NCBI RefSeq assembly: GCF_012516375.2
Contig: NZ_CP051204.2
Location: forward strand, 1,240,001-1,304,000
DNA length: 64,000 nt
Reading direction: 5' to 3'
Source of the DNA: Chitinophaga oryzae
GTDB lineage: Bacteria; Bacteroidota; Bacteroidia; Chitinophagales; Chitinophagaceae
Position numbers and translations under genes: made by a program. The notes under the pieces are model-generated. The model saw only the letters and a list, made by a program, of their open reading frames with translations, searched no databases and had not been told where the DNA came from. How positions within the stretch are numbered: the first letter of the stretch is position 1; each line of letters begins with the position of its first letter. This document shows, one piece after another, positions 26,150 to 35,067 of the stretch.

Positions 26150-27907
26150 ATGGTGAACAAATTTTTTGGCGTGCTGGTATTACTGGCACTGCAACAAAAC
26201 GTATGGGCCCAAAGCGGTCCGGCCGGCGACTATCAGGAGAAACCCGATCCCAGACCGGTCAACAAAGCTTCCTGGGAAGCAGTAAAAGGCGACGAGCTCC
26301 ATGTCGCTTTCGGTTCCACAGACATCCGTTATGAAAAAAGAAATGCGCCCGATCAGCAAAGCCTGGCAACCTCCTGGAATGCCAAAGCCTGGAGAGGTGA
26401 GCGGGTACATACCCAGTTCCTGATCTGGACCACCCGGACGCTTAATGGCGTGAGCGTCGCCACCGGCGCATTGCAGGGCAGTAAAGGCGCTACCATCCCC
26501 ACCAGCGCCATTACCACCGGTTTTGTGAGATATGTGATGACCGATGAGCTGAATAAAGACGGCAGCGGCTGCGGCTACCGCAAACCCGAAAATTTTGACT
26601 CCTCCCTGGTGGCAGATGGTATTGATATTCAACGTACCAAAGACATCGCCGCCCACCAGACGCAGCCGGTGTGGCTGAGCATACAGGTACCTGCCGGCAC
26701 CACTCCCGGCGTGTACAAAGGCACCGTGAAAATCAACGCCGGCGGCGCCGTGAGCAGCCTTCCCTACGAGATAGAAGTGCTGGACCGCACCTTGCCTGCG
26801 CCGAAGGACTGGAAATTCCACCTGGACCTCTGGCAGAGTCCCGACGCCGTGGCCCGTATGTACAACGTAAAGCCATGGAGCGACGCGCATTTCAAGGCGA
26901 TGAAGCCATATATGCAGATGCTGGCGAACGCCGGTCAGAAATGCATCACCGCTACGCTTATTTACGACCCGTGGAACAGCCAGACGGAAGATGTATACAG
27001 CACCATGATCAAATGGACCAAAAAGAAAAACGGTACCTGGTCTTACGACTATACTATCTTCGATAAATGGGTGGAATTCATGATGGGCCTGGGCATCAAA
27101 AAGGAAATCAACTGCTACAGCATGATTCCCTGGAACCTGAAGTTCTTTTATTATGATGAAGCGAAAGGCAAAGACACCCTGCTGATCGCCAAACCGGGAT
27201 CTCCGGAGTATGCGGCGCATTGGCAGCCTATGCTCAATGATTTCGTCAAACACCTGAAAGCCAAAGGCTGGTTCAATATTACCACCATCGCGATGGACGA
27301 ACGCCCGATGGCGGACATGCAACAGGCGCTGGCGCTGATCCGCAAGGCGGACAAGGACTTCAAACTGTCGCTGGCAGGCAGCTATCACGCGCCGCTGGAC
27401 AAGGATATTTATGATTTCTGCGTGGCTTCCAAAGAGCCGTTCCCCGATGAAGTGTTGCAGGCAAGACTGAAGAAAGGCTGGCCTACCACCTTCTATACCT
27501 GCTGCACGGAAGGTTTCCCTAACACCTTCACTTTTTCGCCTCCGGGAGAATCTGCCTTTATGGGCTGGCACGCCGCCTATAAAGGATATACGGGGTATCT
27601 GCGCTGGGCATTTAACTGCTGGGTGAAAGCGCCGCTGCAGGATAGCCGTTTCCGTGCATGGGCAGCAGGCGATACCTATTTCGTATACCCCGGACCGCGG
27701 TCGTCTATCCGGTTTGAACGACTGGTAGAAGGTGTACAGGATTATGAGAAGGTCCGCATCCTGCGCGAGGAGTTTACCAAAAACAATAACCGTGAAGGAC
27801 TGGACAAGCTGAAGCAGCTATTGTCTCCGTTTGATATCAACGCGCCGAAAGCCACGCCTGCGGGCAACCTGGTGAGGCAAGCGCAGGAAACGCTGAATAC
27901 CTTATAA
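26150..27907 (+). CDS. DUF4091/GH123-family glycoside hydrolase
   Basis: A 585-aa secreted enzyme with signal peptide MVNKFFGVLVLLALQQNVWAQ. An N-terminal beta-sandwich (GERVHTQFLIWTTRTLNGVSV...VPAGTTPGVYKGTVKI) precedes a TIM-barrel DUF4091 domain (WKFHLDLWQSPDAVARMYNV). The Asp-Glu pair in IAMDERPM (D383/E384) matches the substrate-assisted catalytic pair of GH123 beta-N-acetylgalactosaminidases. The GH123 assignment comes from the domain family; the natural substrate is not shown. It is a stand-alone gene with its own terminator. Confidence 0.85.
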   Translation: MVNKFFGVLVLLALQQNVWAQSGPAGDYQEKPDPRPVNKASWEAVKGDELHVAFGSTDIRYEKRNAPDQQSLATSWNAKAWRGERVHTQFLIWTTRTLNGVSVATGALQGSKGATIPTSAITTGFVRYVMTDELNKDGSGCGYRKPENFDSSLVADGIDIQRTKDIAAHQTQPVWLSIQVPAGTTPGVYKGTVKINAGGAVSSLPYEIEVLDRTLPAPKDWKFHLDLWQSPDAVARMYNVKPWSDAHFKAMKPYMQMLANAGQKCITATLIYDPWNSQTEDVYSTMIKWTKKKNGTWSYDYTIFDKWVEFMMGLGIKKEINCYSMIPWNLKFFYYDEAKGKDTLLIAKPGSPEYAAHWQPMLNDFVKHLKAKGWFNITTIAMDERPMADMQQALALIRKADKDFKLSLAGSYHAPLDKDIYDFCVASKEPFPDEVLQARLKKGWPTTFYTCCTEGFPNTFTFSPPGESAFMGWHAAYKGYTGYLRWAFNCWVKAPLQDSRFRAWAAGDTYFVYPGPRSSIRFERLVEGVQDYEKVRILREEFTKNNNREGLDKLKQLLSPFDINAPKATPAGNLVRQAQETLNTL

Positions 27908-27911
27908 AAGA

Positions 27912-27939
27912 AAAATCCTCCGGGGAACCGGAGGATTTT
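27912..27939 (+). terminator. Terminator after the GH123 gene
   Basis: A 12-bp perfect stem (27912-27923 with 27928-27939), a 4-nt loop and a T-rich 3' tail, a few bases after the stop; A-rich 5' side could serve the converging ftsZ gene too. Confidence 0.85.
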
Positions 27940-27995
27940 CTTTTTAACACAACTAAAAAACAATCAAATGTCCGAATGGAATATCTCTGTGTTCA

Positions 27996-29843
27996 TCAAT
28001 CGGGCTTCTTCCCATCTAAAAATGTATTGATAGTATTTATTTCAGTGTGATTGTTCTGGCCCGGATCGCTCACCGTGTAGTTGGAGTAAAAGTGTTCGGC
28101 GGAGCCGGCACCATTGTCCAGGGTTACATTGCGGCGCAGGTAAGCCGGAACGTTCTCTATTTCCGCGTTGTTGTCCATGTTTTTCACGTTGAAGCTGATG
28201 CTGCGCAGTTTAGCGACTCTTTCAGCCTGTTTACGTTTTTGTTCTTCCAGTTCTTCGTAGGAAGTCTGTTGCATGGGCACTTCCGGAGGCAGCGGATTAC
28301 CGGGTTCTTCTTCCCGGTATACCATTTTCATTTCCGGTGTGGCGGGCGTACCTGGTTCCACGTAGATATTGGTGGGACGGTTCAGGTAACCGCCTGCAGC
28401 GCTGCCGCCCTGTGGCTGTATGATATTCACATTAGGCTGTGCAGGTTGTTGCATATGTGGCTGTTGCGGCGGCATATGCTGCTGCACATGCTGCTGTTGT
28501 GGCGGCATATGTTGTTGTTGTTGCTGCGGCTGCTGCACGTGTTGCTGCACTGGCTGTTGTACCGGTTGTGGTTCAGGAGCCGGCTGCGGTTGCTGGGCAG
28601 GCACCTGTTGTATGTTCAGTACATAGTTCTGCCGTGCAGGCGCGATCGGCGCCTGTTGCTGTGGCTGCGGAGGGGTGTATCCGGTAACAGGTTCAGGGTG
28701 GGACACTACAGGTTCCATCAGGCGGGGGGCCATCAGGTCCTGAGGTTCCTGGAACAGGACGCCCTGTGACTGCTGCAGGTTCATTTTTTTCTCGTCGCCG
28801 TCTTTACCCAGCTGCATCACGATTTTAGGTTCGGTGCGTTCCGGGGTGGAAGGGGTCATTTTCATCTGCTGGATAGGTTTCTGTTCAAAACCGGTAGCGA
28901 TGATGGTAACACCCAGTTTGCGGTCCAGTGTCTGGTCATAGCCCACACCGAGGATCACGTCGCAATCCTCGCCGGCCTGGCTCTGAACATAGGCCTGGAT
29001 GATATCCATTTCATCGAGGGTGTGTTCGAATTCACCTTCAGAAGAAGAGATATTGATCAGGATCCATTTGGCGCCGCGGATATCGTTGTCGTTCAGCAAC
29101 GGAGAAGTCAGTGCATCTTCGATGGCACGTTGTGCACGGTTTTCACCTTCCGCGATAGAAGCGCCGAGGATAGCCACGCCACCGTTACGCATAACGGTGC
29201 ACACATCGGCAAAATCCACGTTGATCTGACCGGTGGAGTTGATAACGTCCGTGATACATTTGGCAGCGGTGGCCAGTACGTTGTCCGCTTTTTCGAAAGC
29301 GGCCTTGAACTTCAGGTCACCGAACTTCTGTCTTAATTTATCATTGGAGATGATCAGCAGGGTATCTACATACTCTTTCAGGCGTTGTACGCCTTCATCG
29401 GCCTGCAGCATTCTCTTTTTTCCTTCGTAAGAAAACGGGGTGGTAACAATACCAACGGTCAGGATACCCAGTTCCTTGCATATCCGCGCGATGATGGGAG
29501 CGCCACCGGTACCGGTGCCACCGCCCATACCGGCAGTGATGAAGGCCATTTTGGTATTCACCTCCAGTATTTTTTTGATTTCTTCAAAGGATTCTTCTGT
29601 TGCCTGCTTACCAATTTCGGGATTGGCGCCGGCACCAAGGCCCTGTGTGAGGTGCGGTCCCAACTGGATTTTGTTGGGCACAGGACTGTTGGCAATAGCC
29701 TGAGCATCGGTATTGCAGATAATAAAATTCACCCCTTCAATGCGCTGGCTATACATATGATTCACCGCATTACTTCCACCGCCACCTATGCCGATGACCT
29801 TGATGATAGAAGATTTTTCCTTAGGAAGATCAAAATGTATCAT
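27996..29843 (-). CDS. ftsZ: Cell division protein FtsZ
   Basis: A 615-aa tubulin-like GTPase forming the Z ring. The N-terminal core shows IGIGGGGSNAVNHM and the tubulin signature GMGGGTGTGGAP. It is much longer than common FtsZ proteins (about 380-400 aa) because of a long linker: a Gln/Pro/His-rich low-complexity stretch (roughly 395-480) and then NVPAYLRRNVTLD, a recognisable FtsZ C-terminal peptide. About 50 further residues follow, ending NTFLDGKKPD. Last gene of the dcw cluster, separated from ftsA by 172 bp containing an inverted repeat. Confidence 0.97.
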   Translation of the reverse strand: MIHFDLPKEKSSIIKVIGIGGGGSNAVNHMYSQRIEGVNFIICNTDAQAIANSPVPNKIQLGPHLTQGLGAGANPEIGKQATEESFEEIKKILEVNTKMAFITAGMGGGTGTGGAPIIARICKELGILTVGIVTTPFSYEGKKRMLQADEGVQRLKEYVDTLLIISNDKLRQKFGDLKFKAAFEKADNVLATAAKCITDVINSTGQINVDFADVCTVMRNGGVAILGASIAEGENRAQRAIEDALTSPLLNDNDIRGAKWILINISSSEGEFEHTLDEMDIIQAYVQSQAGEDCDVILGVGYDQTLDRKLGVTIIATGFEQKPIQQMKMTPSTPERTEPKIVMQLGKDGDEKKMNLQQSQGVLFQEPQDLMAPRLMEPVVSHPEPVTGYTPPQPQQQAPIAPARQNYVLNIQQVPAQQPQPAPEPQPVQQPVQQHVQQPQQQQQHMPPQQQHVQQHMPPQQPHMQQPAQPNVNIIQPQGGSAAGGYLNRPTNIYVEPGTPATPEMKMVYREEEPGNPLPPEVPMQQTSYEELEEQKRKQAERVAKLRSISFNVKNMDNNAEIENVPAYLRRNVTLDNGAGSAEHFYSNYTVSDPGQNNHTEINTINTFLDGKKPD

Positions 29844-29870
29844 GACTCTATACTTTTATGGGTTAGTACG

Positions 29871-29957
29871 GATAATTAATAATGAACGTGTTCGGTGTTA
29901 TAAGCGTGTATTCTTTGCCGTTAATATGGTTCATTTGTCCTGTCATTATTAATTATC
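29871..29957. repeat. Inverted repeat in the ftsA-ftsZ spacer
   Basis: Two perfect complementary 15-bp arms (29871-29885 and 29943-29957) with a 57-bp spacer, in the presumed ftsZ leader. There is no T run, so termination is unlikely; an RNA structure or a protein site is possible. Confidence 0.7.
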
Positions 29958-30015
29958 GTTCTTTGTTCTTATATAATAAACGTTTGCAGTTCACAACAAT
30001 TGCGCCATTTCACAT

Positions 30016-31422
30016 TTACAGTTTTGCGTCTTCTTCTTCTGTAAACATGTCAATGATCTTCGTTTTCATTTTATCCAGGAAGTTCTTCAGGGAAGCGTTC
30101 CTTTCTTTGGCTTTTCTGTCCTGTATTTCCTGGGTGCTGGGCGCTTCTTCTACCCATTCTTCTTCCTGTTGGGCTACCGACTGGGCGGCTTGTTCTTTCG
30201 CGAGGTAACTGGTATTAATTTTTATGTAATTTTCTTCCAGTGTTTTACGGTCATTTTCAAAATCGTTGTAGCCTTTGAGGATCAATCCTACGCAGGTGGC
30301 GTACATGGGCTTGGTCAGTTCTTCATCGAACAGGCCGCTGGCCAGGTGTTCGTTGGGGAAACCGATGCGGGCGCTGGCGCCGGTAGTGTATTCCGTGAGC
30401 TGGATCAGGTGTTTCAGCTGGGAACCGCCACCGGTCAGGATAATACCACCATTCAGCATTTTGTTGTCCATGCCGATTTGTTTGAGGTGATATACTACGA
30501 AATCGAGTATTTCACTCATACGGGCCTGGATAATATGCGCCAGGTTTTTCACGGAGATTTCTTTGGGGCTCTGTCCGCGTAAACCGGGAATAGTGATATA
30601 GGCGTTGCTTTTCGCTTCATCGGCCAGTGCATAACCGAATTGTACCTTCATCTGTTCGGCCTGTGTTTTCAATACACCGAGGCCATTTTTGATATCGTTG
30701 GTAATGTTTTCGCCACCATAGGGAATAACGGCTGTGTGTTTCAGGATGCCTTCGTAGAACACCGCCAGGTCGGTGGTACCACCACCAATGTCTACAATGG
30801 CTACTCCTGCTTCGAAGTCCATATCGCACATTACCGCTGCGGCAGATGCCAGCGGCTGCAGCACGAGATCGCGGATTTTAAGGCCGGATTTCTCCACGCT
30901 GCGGTTAATGTTTCGGATGGCGTTCTTGTCGCCGGTGATGATATGGAAGTTTGCGCCCACCTTCACACCGGACATACCGATGGGATAGGTGATGTTCTGC
31001 AGACTGTCCACAATATATTGCTGCGGGATCACATCGATGATCTGATCGCTCGCGGGGATAACGGTTTTATATTGATCGTTGATCAGCTGGTCAATATCTT
31101 TCTGGGATATTTCCGCGTCAACATCATTGCGGACAATATCACCACGGGTTTGCAAACTTTTGATATGATGACCGGCGATGCCGACATATACTTCATTGAT
31201 TTCCAGGTGGGGGCTGGAAGCATAACAGTTTTCCAGGGCTTGCCTGATGGCTTTGATCGTCTGGTCAATGTTCAGCACCATACCGTGCTGCACACCAAAC
31301 GATGTAGCTTTACCGAATCCCAGGATTTCCAGTTTCCCGTATTCATTCTTCCGTCCTGCTATGGCAGCAATCTTCGTAGTTCCGATATCGAGACCTACAA
31401 TGATGGGAGCTTCCTGATTCAT
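30016..31422 (-). CDS. ftsA: Cell division protein FtsA
   Basis: A 468-aa actin-fold ATPase that tethers FtsZ to the membrane. Phosphate-binding motifs IVGLDIGTTKIAAIAG (residues 8-23) and VAIVDIGGGTTDLAVF are present, as is IILTGGGSQLKHL. The C-terminus (FLDKMKTKIIDMFTEEED) can form the membrane-targeting amphipathic helix. The start overlaps the ftsQ stop by 4 bp, which suggests translational coupling. Confidence 0.97.
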   Translation of the reverse strand: MNQEAPIIVGLDIGTTKIAAIAGRKNEYGKLEILGFGKATSFGVQHGMVLNIDQTIKAIRQALENCYASSPHLEINEVYVGIAGHHIKSLQTRGDIVRNDVDAEISQKDIDQLINDQYKTVIPASDQIIDVIPQQYIVDSLQNITYPIGMSGVKVGANFHIITGDKNAIRNINRSVEKSGLKIRDLVLQPLASAAAVMCDMDFEAGVAIVDIGGGTTDLAVFYEGILKHTAVIPYGGENITNDIKNGLGVLKTQAEQMKVQFGYALADEAKSNAYITIPGLRGQSPKEISVKNLAHIIQARMSEILDFVVYHLKQIGMDNKMLNGGIILTGGGSQLKHLIQLTEYTTGASARIGFPNEHLASGLFDEELTKPMYATCVGLILKGYNDFENDRKTLEENYIKINTSYLAKEQAAQSVAQQEEEWVEEAPSTQEIQDRKAKERNASLKNFLDKMKTKIIDMFTEEEDAKL

Positions 31423-32531
31423 GGCGTTGTTTGTTTTTTTGATGTGTTAACAGATTTATTCCCTGGCTTATACACTGCTTTAGGTTGTTGCTTCGGCGGC
31501 GTCGCTTTTTCCGTTTTCGTTTTTTTCGCGGGCGCTTTTGCCGTTGCTTTGTCTTTGTGGGCAGCCGCAGGTTTTACCGCTGTCCTGGCTGCCGGTTTTT
31601 CGGCTGGTTTGGCGGCCACCGTTGGATGTTCCGGTGGTTTGACTGCCGTTGTTTTCTCCGCGCTGTCTTCACTCTCTGCAATGGGTGGCTCGTCTGCTAC
31701 CAGCTGTCTGACCGTATCTTTGGGTATCGCCGGTTGTAACGGCGGTACACCATCCTTACGCGTACATACGACTTCATTCTCAAAAGCGATGTTGATGCGC
31801 GAATAATTATTCCAACCTACCTTATTCAGTCCTTCCTTGTAAAAAGCCAGCAGTTTGGTGAATTTTTTTTCAATATCGGCGCCTTCTCCGAACACGATCA
31901 CCTGGTCGCCCAGTTTGGGAATGAACTCAAACTTGCGGTCGGTGGTGATCATCAGCTGTTCTACCTGTGCCATCCAGAAAGCGTCTTTGCCGATGAAACG
32001 GCCCATGTCCACTATCTGTGCCGCCAGCAGGCTGTCTGTCCGTTGCAGCTTGTCCGCATCGGTGGGAAAACCGGTAAATACCGGCACCCTGGCGGCGTAC
32101 CGGGATGATACCGGTATACGCTCCGCTGCTTCGTCGAGGTAAAAGCTGTTGCCCGAAAAGGTAAACACCCTTGCTACCGGTTCCCGCTGTGTTACTTTGA
32201 TATGCAGCTCCTGTTTGCCGTTGAAATAGATCTCTGCATTTTTCACCCAGGGGTCCTGGTCTACCACTGCTTCCAGTGTACGGATGTTGATGTCCCGGAT
32301 CGGTTTGCCTACCGGGTTCAGCGCCTTGTCTTTGGTCAACAATGACCGGATATCCTTGGCTTCAATGAAGAAGTTATCATCCTTCCCTTCAAACTTCACC
32401 TGAATACCTTTACAGACACCTGATTCCTTGTCGTTATTGGCTGCCACGAGGAGGATAATAAAGCCCGTCACCGCTGTCACCCAGAGGATCAGCGCGCCCA
32501 GTCTCTTTAGTATCGTCGTGGTTTTAGCCAA
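31419..32531 (-). CDS. ftsQ: Cell division protein FtsQ with Lys/Ala-rich C-terminal tail
   Basis: A 370-aa bitopic protein. It has a membrane segment at about 13-30 (LILWVTAVTGFIILLVA), a POTRA-like domain (VKFEGKDDNFFIEAKDIRSLL) and an FtsQ beta domain (RVFTFSGNSFYLDEAAERIPV). FtsQ links early and late divisome proteins in the periplasm. The last 90 or so residues are unusual: a low-complexity, highly basic Lys/Ala/Pro/Thr tail (EKPAARTAVKPAAAHKDK and similar) that resembles histone-H1-type sequence. The assignment rests on position in dcw plus the POTRA-like region. Confidence 0.92.
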   Translation of the reverse strand: MAKTTTILKRLGALILWVTAVTGFIILLVAANNDKESGVCKGIQVKFEGKDDNFFIEAKDIRSLLTKDKALNPVGKPIRDINIRTLEAVVDQDPWVKNAEIYFNGKQELHIKVTQREPVARVFTFSGNSFYLDEAAERIPVSSRYAARVPVFTGFPTDADKLQRTDSLLAAQIVDMGRFIGKDAFWMAQVEQLMITTDRKFEFIPKLGDQVIVFGEGADIEKKFTKLLAFYKEGLNKVGWNNYSRINIAFENEVVCTRKDGVPPLQPAIPKDTVRQLVADEPPIAESEDSAEKTTAVKPPEHPTVAAKPAEKPAARTAVKPAAAHKDKATAKAPAKKTKTEKATPPKQQPKAVYKPGNKSVNTSKKQTTP

Positions 32532-32542
32532 AGTTTTTGTTT

Positions 32543-33892
32543 TTAGTGAAGCAGCTGACTGATCGGTTCTTTTAACTGGTCAATGTCGCCTGCTCCGGCT
32601 GTTATTAATAACGGGACGGGTGTTTTCTTCAGCCAGTCCAGTACTTCTTCTTTTTGCATGATCTGCACGGGTACGGTGATCTTCTCTGCCAGGATTCCGC
32701 TGGTCACCCCTTCGATAGGCAGTTCCCTCGCCGGGTAGATAGGCAGCAGTATCACTTCGTCCGCCAGGGAGAGGCTTTCTGCAAAGCCCTCCGCCAGGTC
32801 GCGGGTGCGGGTGAACAGGTGCGGCTGGAATATCACGGTGCAGCGCCTGCCGGGGAACAATGCCTTCGCACTGGTGATCAGTGCGCGCAGCTCTTCCGGG
32901 TGGTGGGCGTAATCGTCGATATACACCTGGTGATCGTTTTTGATCACGTATTCAAAGCGCCTTTTGATGCCTTTGAAACTTTCTACCGCCGCTCTGATCT
33001 TCGCTGCGTCGATGCCCAGCAGATGTGCTACGGTAATAGCTGCCACCGCGTTTTCCACGTTGTGCATACCGCCGATGTGCAACCGGATGTTATCGATCAT
33101 CCAGTCCTGCTGCATCACGTCAAATTCATATCCGCCGTTGATCATCCGTATGTTGGCAGCGTATGCATTGGCGGCATCGTTTTGTAAACTGTACAGCAGT
33201 TTGTTGTCTGCTTTCAGCTCGTTTCCGCGATGCAGGCCGAACTTAGCAATCAGCGTGCCATTGGGCTTGATATTGTGCGTATACGTGATAAATGCTTCCT
33301 CCATGGCTTCCGGTGTGCCGTAAATGTCCAGGTGGTCTGCATCCATGGCAGTCAGGACGGCGATATCCGGACTTAATTTCAGAAAAGAGCGGTCATACTC
33401 ATCTGCCTCAATCACCGCCACCGCCTTGTTGCTGCTCCAGAAATTACGGTCGTAGTTCACGCTGATGCCGCCGAGGAAAGCGTTGCAACCATAGCCGCTG
33501 TCTGTGAGCAGATGCGCGATCATGGTGGAAACGGTCGTTTTACCATGGGTGCCTGCAACGGTAATGGCGAACAGTGAACGGGTGATTTCCTGCAGCACAT
33601 CGCTGCGTTTTACCACTTCAAAGCCATTGTCCCGGTACCATTTCAGTTCTTCATGGGTGGCGGGAATGGCCGGCGTGTATACAACGAGGTTAGTTTCCCT
33701 GTCTAATGCGTTAATATCGTCTGTATAATGGATCTGCATACCTTCGGCTTCCAGCTGCTTTGTGAGCGGGGTGGAAGTACGGTCATAACCGCTGACTGCC
33801 ACTCCTTTCTCATTGAAGAAGCGGGCGATGGCACTCATGCCGATGCCGCCGATGCCGATGAAATAAACCCGTTGTATGTTGTTCAAATCCAT
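32543..33892 (-). CDS. murC: UDP-N-acetylmuramate-L-alanine ligase
   Basis: A 449-aa Mur ligase adding L-Ala to UDP-MurNAc in the cytosol. The N-terminal dinucleotide-like motif FIGIGGIGMSAIA and the ATP P-loop AGTHGKTT (Lys118) are visible, along with IEADEYDRSFL and YDDYAHHPEEL-like (IDDYAHHPEEL). Normal length. 11 bp upstream of ftsQ. Confidence 0.98.
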   Translation of the reverse strand: MDLNNIQRVYFIGIGGIGMSAIARFFNEKGVAVSGYDRTSTPLTKQLEAEGMQIHYTDDINALDRETNLVVYTPAIPATHEELKWYRDNGFEVVKRSDVLQEITRSLFAITVAGTHGKTTVSTMIAHLLTDSGYGCNAFLGGISVNYDRNFWSSNKAVAVIEADEYDRSFLKLSPDIAVLTAMDADHLDIYGTPEAMEEAFITYTHNIKPNGTLIAKFGLHRGNELKADNKLLYSLQNDAANAYAANIRMINGGYEFDVMQQDWMIDNIRLHIGGMHNVENAVAAITVAHLLGIDAAKIRAAVESFKGIKRRFEYVIKNDHQVYIDDYAHHPEELRALITSAKALFPGRRCTVIFQPHLFTRTRDLAEGFAESLSLADEVILLPIYPARELPIEGVTSGILAEKITVPVQIMQKEEVLDWLKKTPVPLLITAGAGDIDQLKEPISQLLH

Positions 33893-33910
33893 ATAAATCC
33901 TAAATCCCTT

Positions 33911-33930
33911 AATATCTAAATATCAAAATC
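33911..33930. repeat. Dispersed AT-rich 20-bp motif in the murG-murC spacer
   Basis: This 20-bp stretch is the exact reverse complement of 26015-26034 and overlaps the murG stop codon by two bases. A closely similar copy lies at 56985-57006. Confidence 0.6.
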
Positions 33931-35020
33931 AAAAAATGCTGATCACTTCTTTGGCAATCACCATATCCGCGTTGGGATTGCCCAGTTCGCCGATATTTTT
34001 CTCCAGTTGCTCCATCAGCGCCCTGTTTTGCAGAAGGCTGAACAGTACGTTGGAGAGTTGTGCGCCCACTTCGTCGTTTTTGATCATCAGGCCCGCCTTT
34101 TTATTCACCAGGTTCATGGCGTTGGAAGTCTGATGGTCTTCCGCTGCAAAAGGATACGGTACAAAAATGACCGGCTTTTTCACCACGCATAGCTCTGCGA
34201 TGGCCAGTGCGCCTGCACGGGAGAGCACTACGTCTGCAGCTTTGTAGGCAAAGTCCATCACGTTGATGAACTCGTGCACTTTGATATGGCTGCTGTAGGG
34301 CGCCGCTGCGGCTTTCGCGGTTTCATAGTACGGTTTGCCGGTTTGCCAGATCAGCTGCAGGTCTTTCTGCACCAGCGTGGGCAGCAACGGCTGCAACGCT
34401 TCGTTGATCGATTTGGCGCCCAGGCTGCCGCCTACGGCGAAGATGGTTTGTTTCTGACTGCTCAGTCCAAAGTGTTGCAGGGCGTCTTCTTTAGTGACGG
34501 CGGATTGCGTGATGTTGTTCCTGACAGGATTGCCGGTGAAAACAATCTTGTCTGCCGGGAAAAATTTATCCATGCCATCATAAGCCACGCAGATTTTCTT
34601 TGCTTTTTTTCCCAGTATTTTGTTGGTTTTGCCTGCAAAGGAATTCTGTTCCTGTATGAGCGTCGGGATACCATTTTTCTGCGCCCTTCTCAGCATAGGG
34701 AAGCTGGCATAACCGCCAACGCCTACGACTGCGTCCGGATTGAATTCGGCGAGGATGTTTTTGGCCTGCCGGAGACTTTTCCAGATTTTGAAAGGCAGCA
34801 GTATGTTTTTAAAAATATTGCTGCGGTTAAAACCGGCTATTTCCAGTCCTTTGATGGGATAGCCCGCCTGCGGTACTTTTTCCATTTCCATTTTACCGGT
34901 GGCGCCTACAAAGAGGATGTCAATATCCGGCTGGATTTTCTTCAACGCATTGGCAATCGCTATCGCCGGGAAGATATGTCCTCCCGTGCCACCACCTGCT
35001 ATAATCACTTTGCGTTGCAT
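33929..35020 (-). CDS. murG: UDP-GlcNAc:lipid I GlcNAc transferase (MurG)
   Basis: A 363-aa GT28 glycosyltransferase converting lipid I to lipid II at the inner face of the membrane. Gly-rich loop GGGTGGHIFPAIAIA (residues 9-23), second loop VGGYASFP, and the donor-site segment VLSRAGALAIAEL are typical. The length is normal. It lies between murC and ftsW. Confidence 0.98.
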   Translation of the reverse strand: MQRKVIIAGGGTGGHIFPAIAIANALKKIQPDIDILFVGATGKMEMEKVPQAGYPIKGLEIAGFNRSNIFKNILLPFKIWKSLRQAKNILAEFNPDAVVGVGGYASFPMLRRAQKNGIPTLIQEQNSFAGKTNKILGKKAKKICVAYDGMDKFFPADKIVFTGNPVRNNITQSAVTKEDALQHFGLSSQKQTIFAVGGSLGAKSINEALQPLLPTLVQKDLQLIWQTGKPYYETAKAAAAPYSSHIKVHEFINVMDFAYKAADVVLSRAGALAIAELCVVKKPVIFVPYPFAAEDHQTSNAMNLVNKKAGLMIKNDEVGAQLSNVLFSLLQNRALMEQLEKNIGELGNPNADMVIAKEVISIF

Positions 35021-35067
35021 GTTCTTCAGTTACGATTGATTGTCTGTTCCTTTTATATAGATACGCA

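Noticed and set aside
28420..28687. Cys- and Ala-rich short frames opposite the FtsZ linker
   Set aside because: They reflect the Gln/Pro/His repeat codons of ftsZ read on the other strand.
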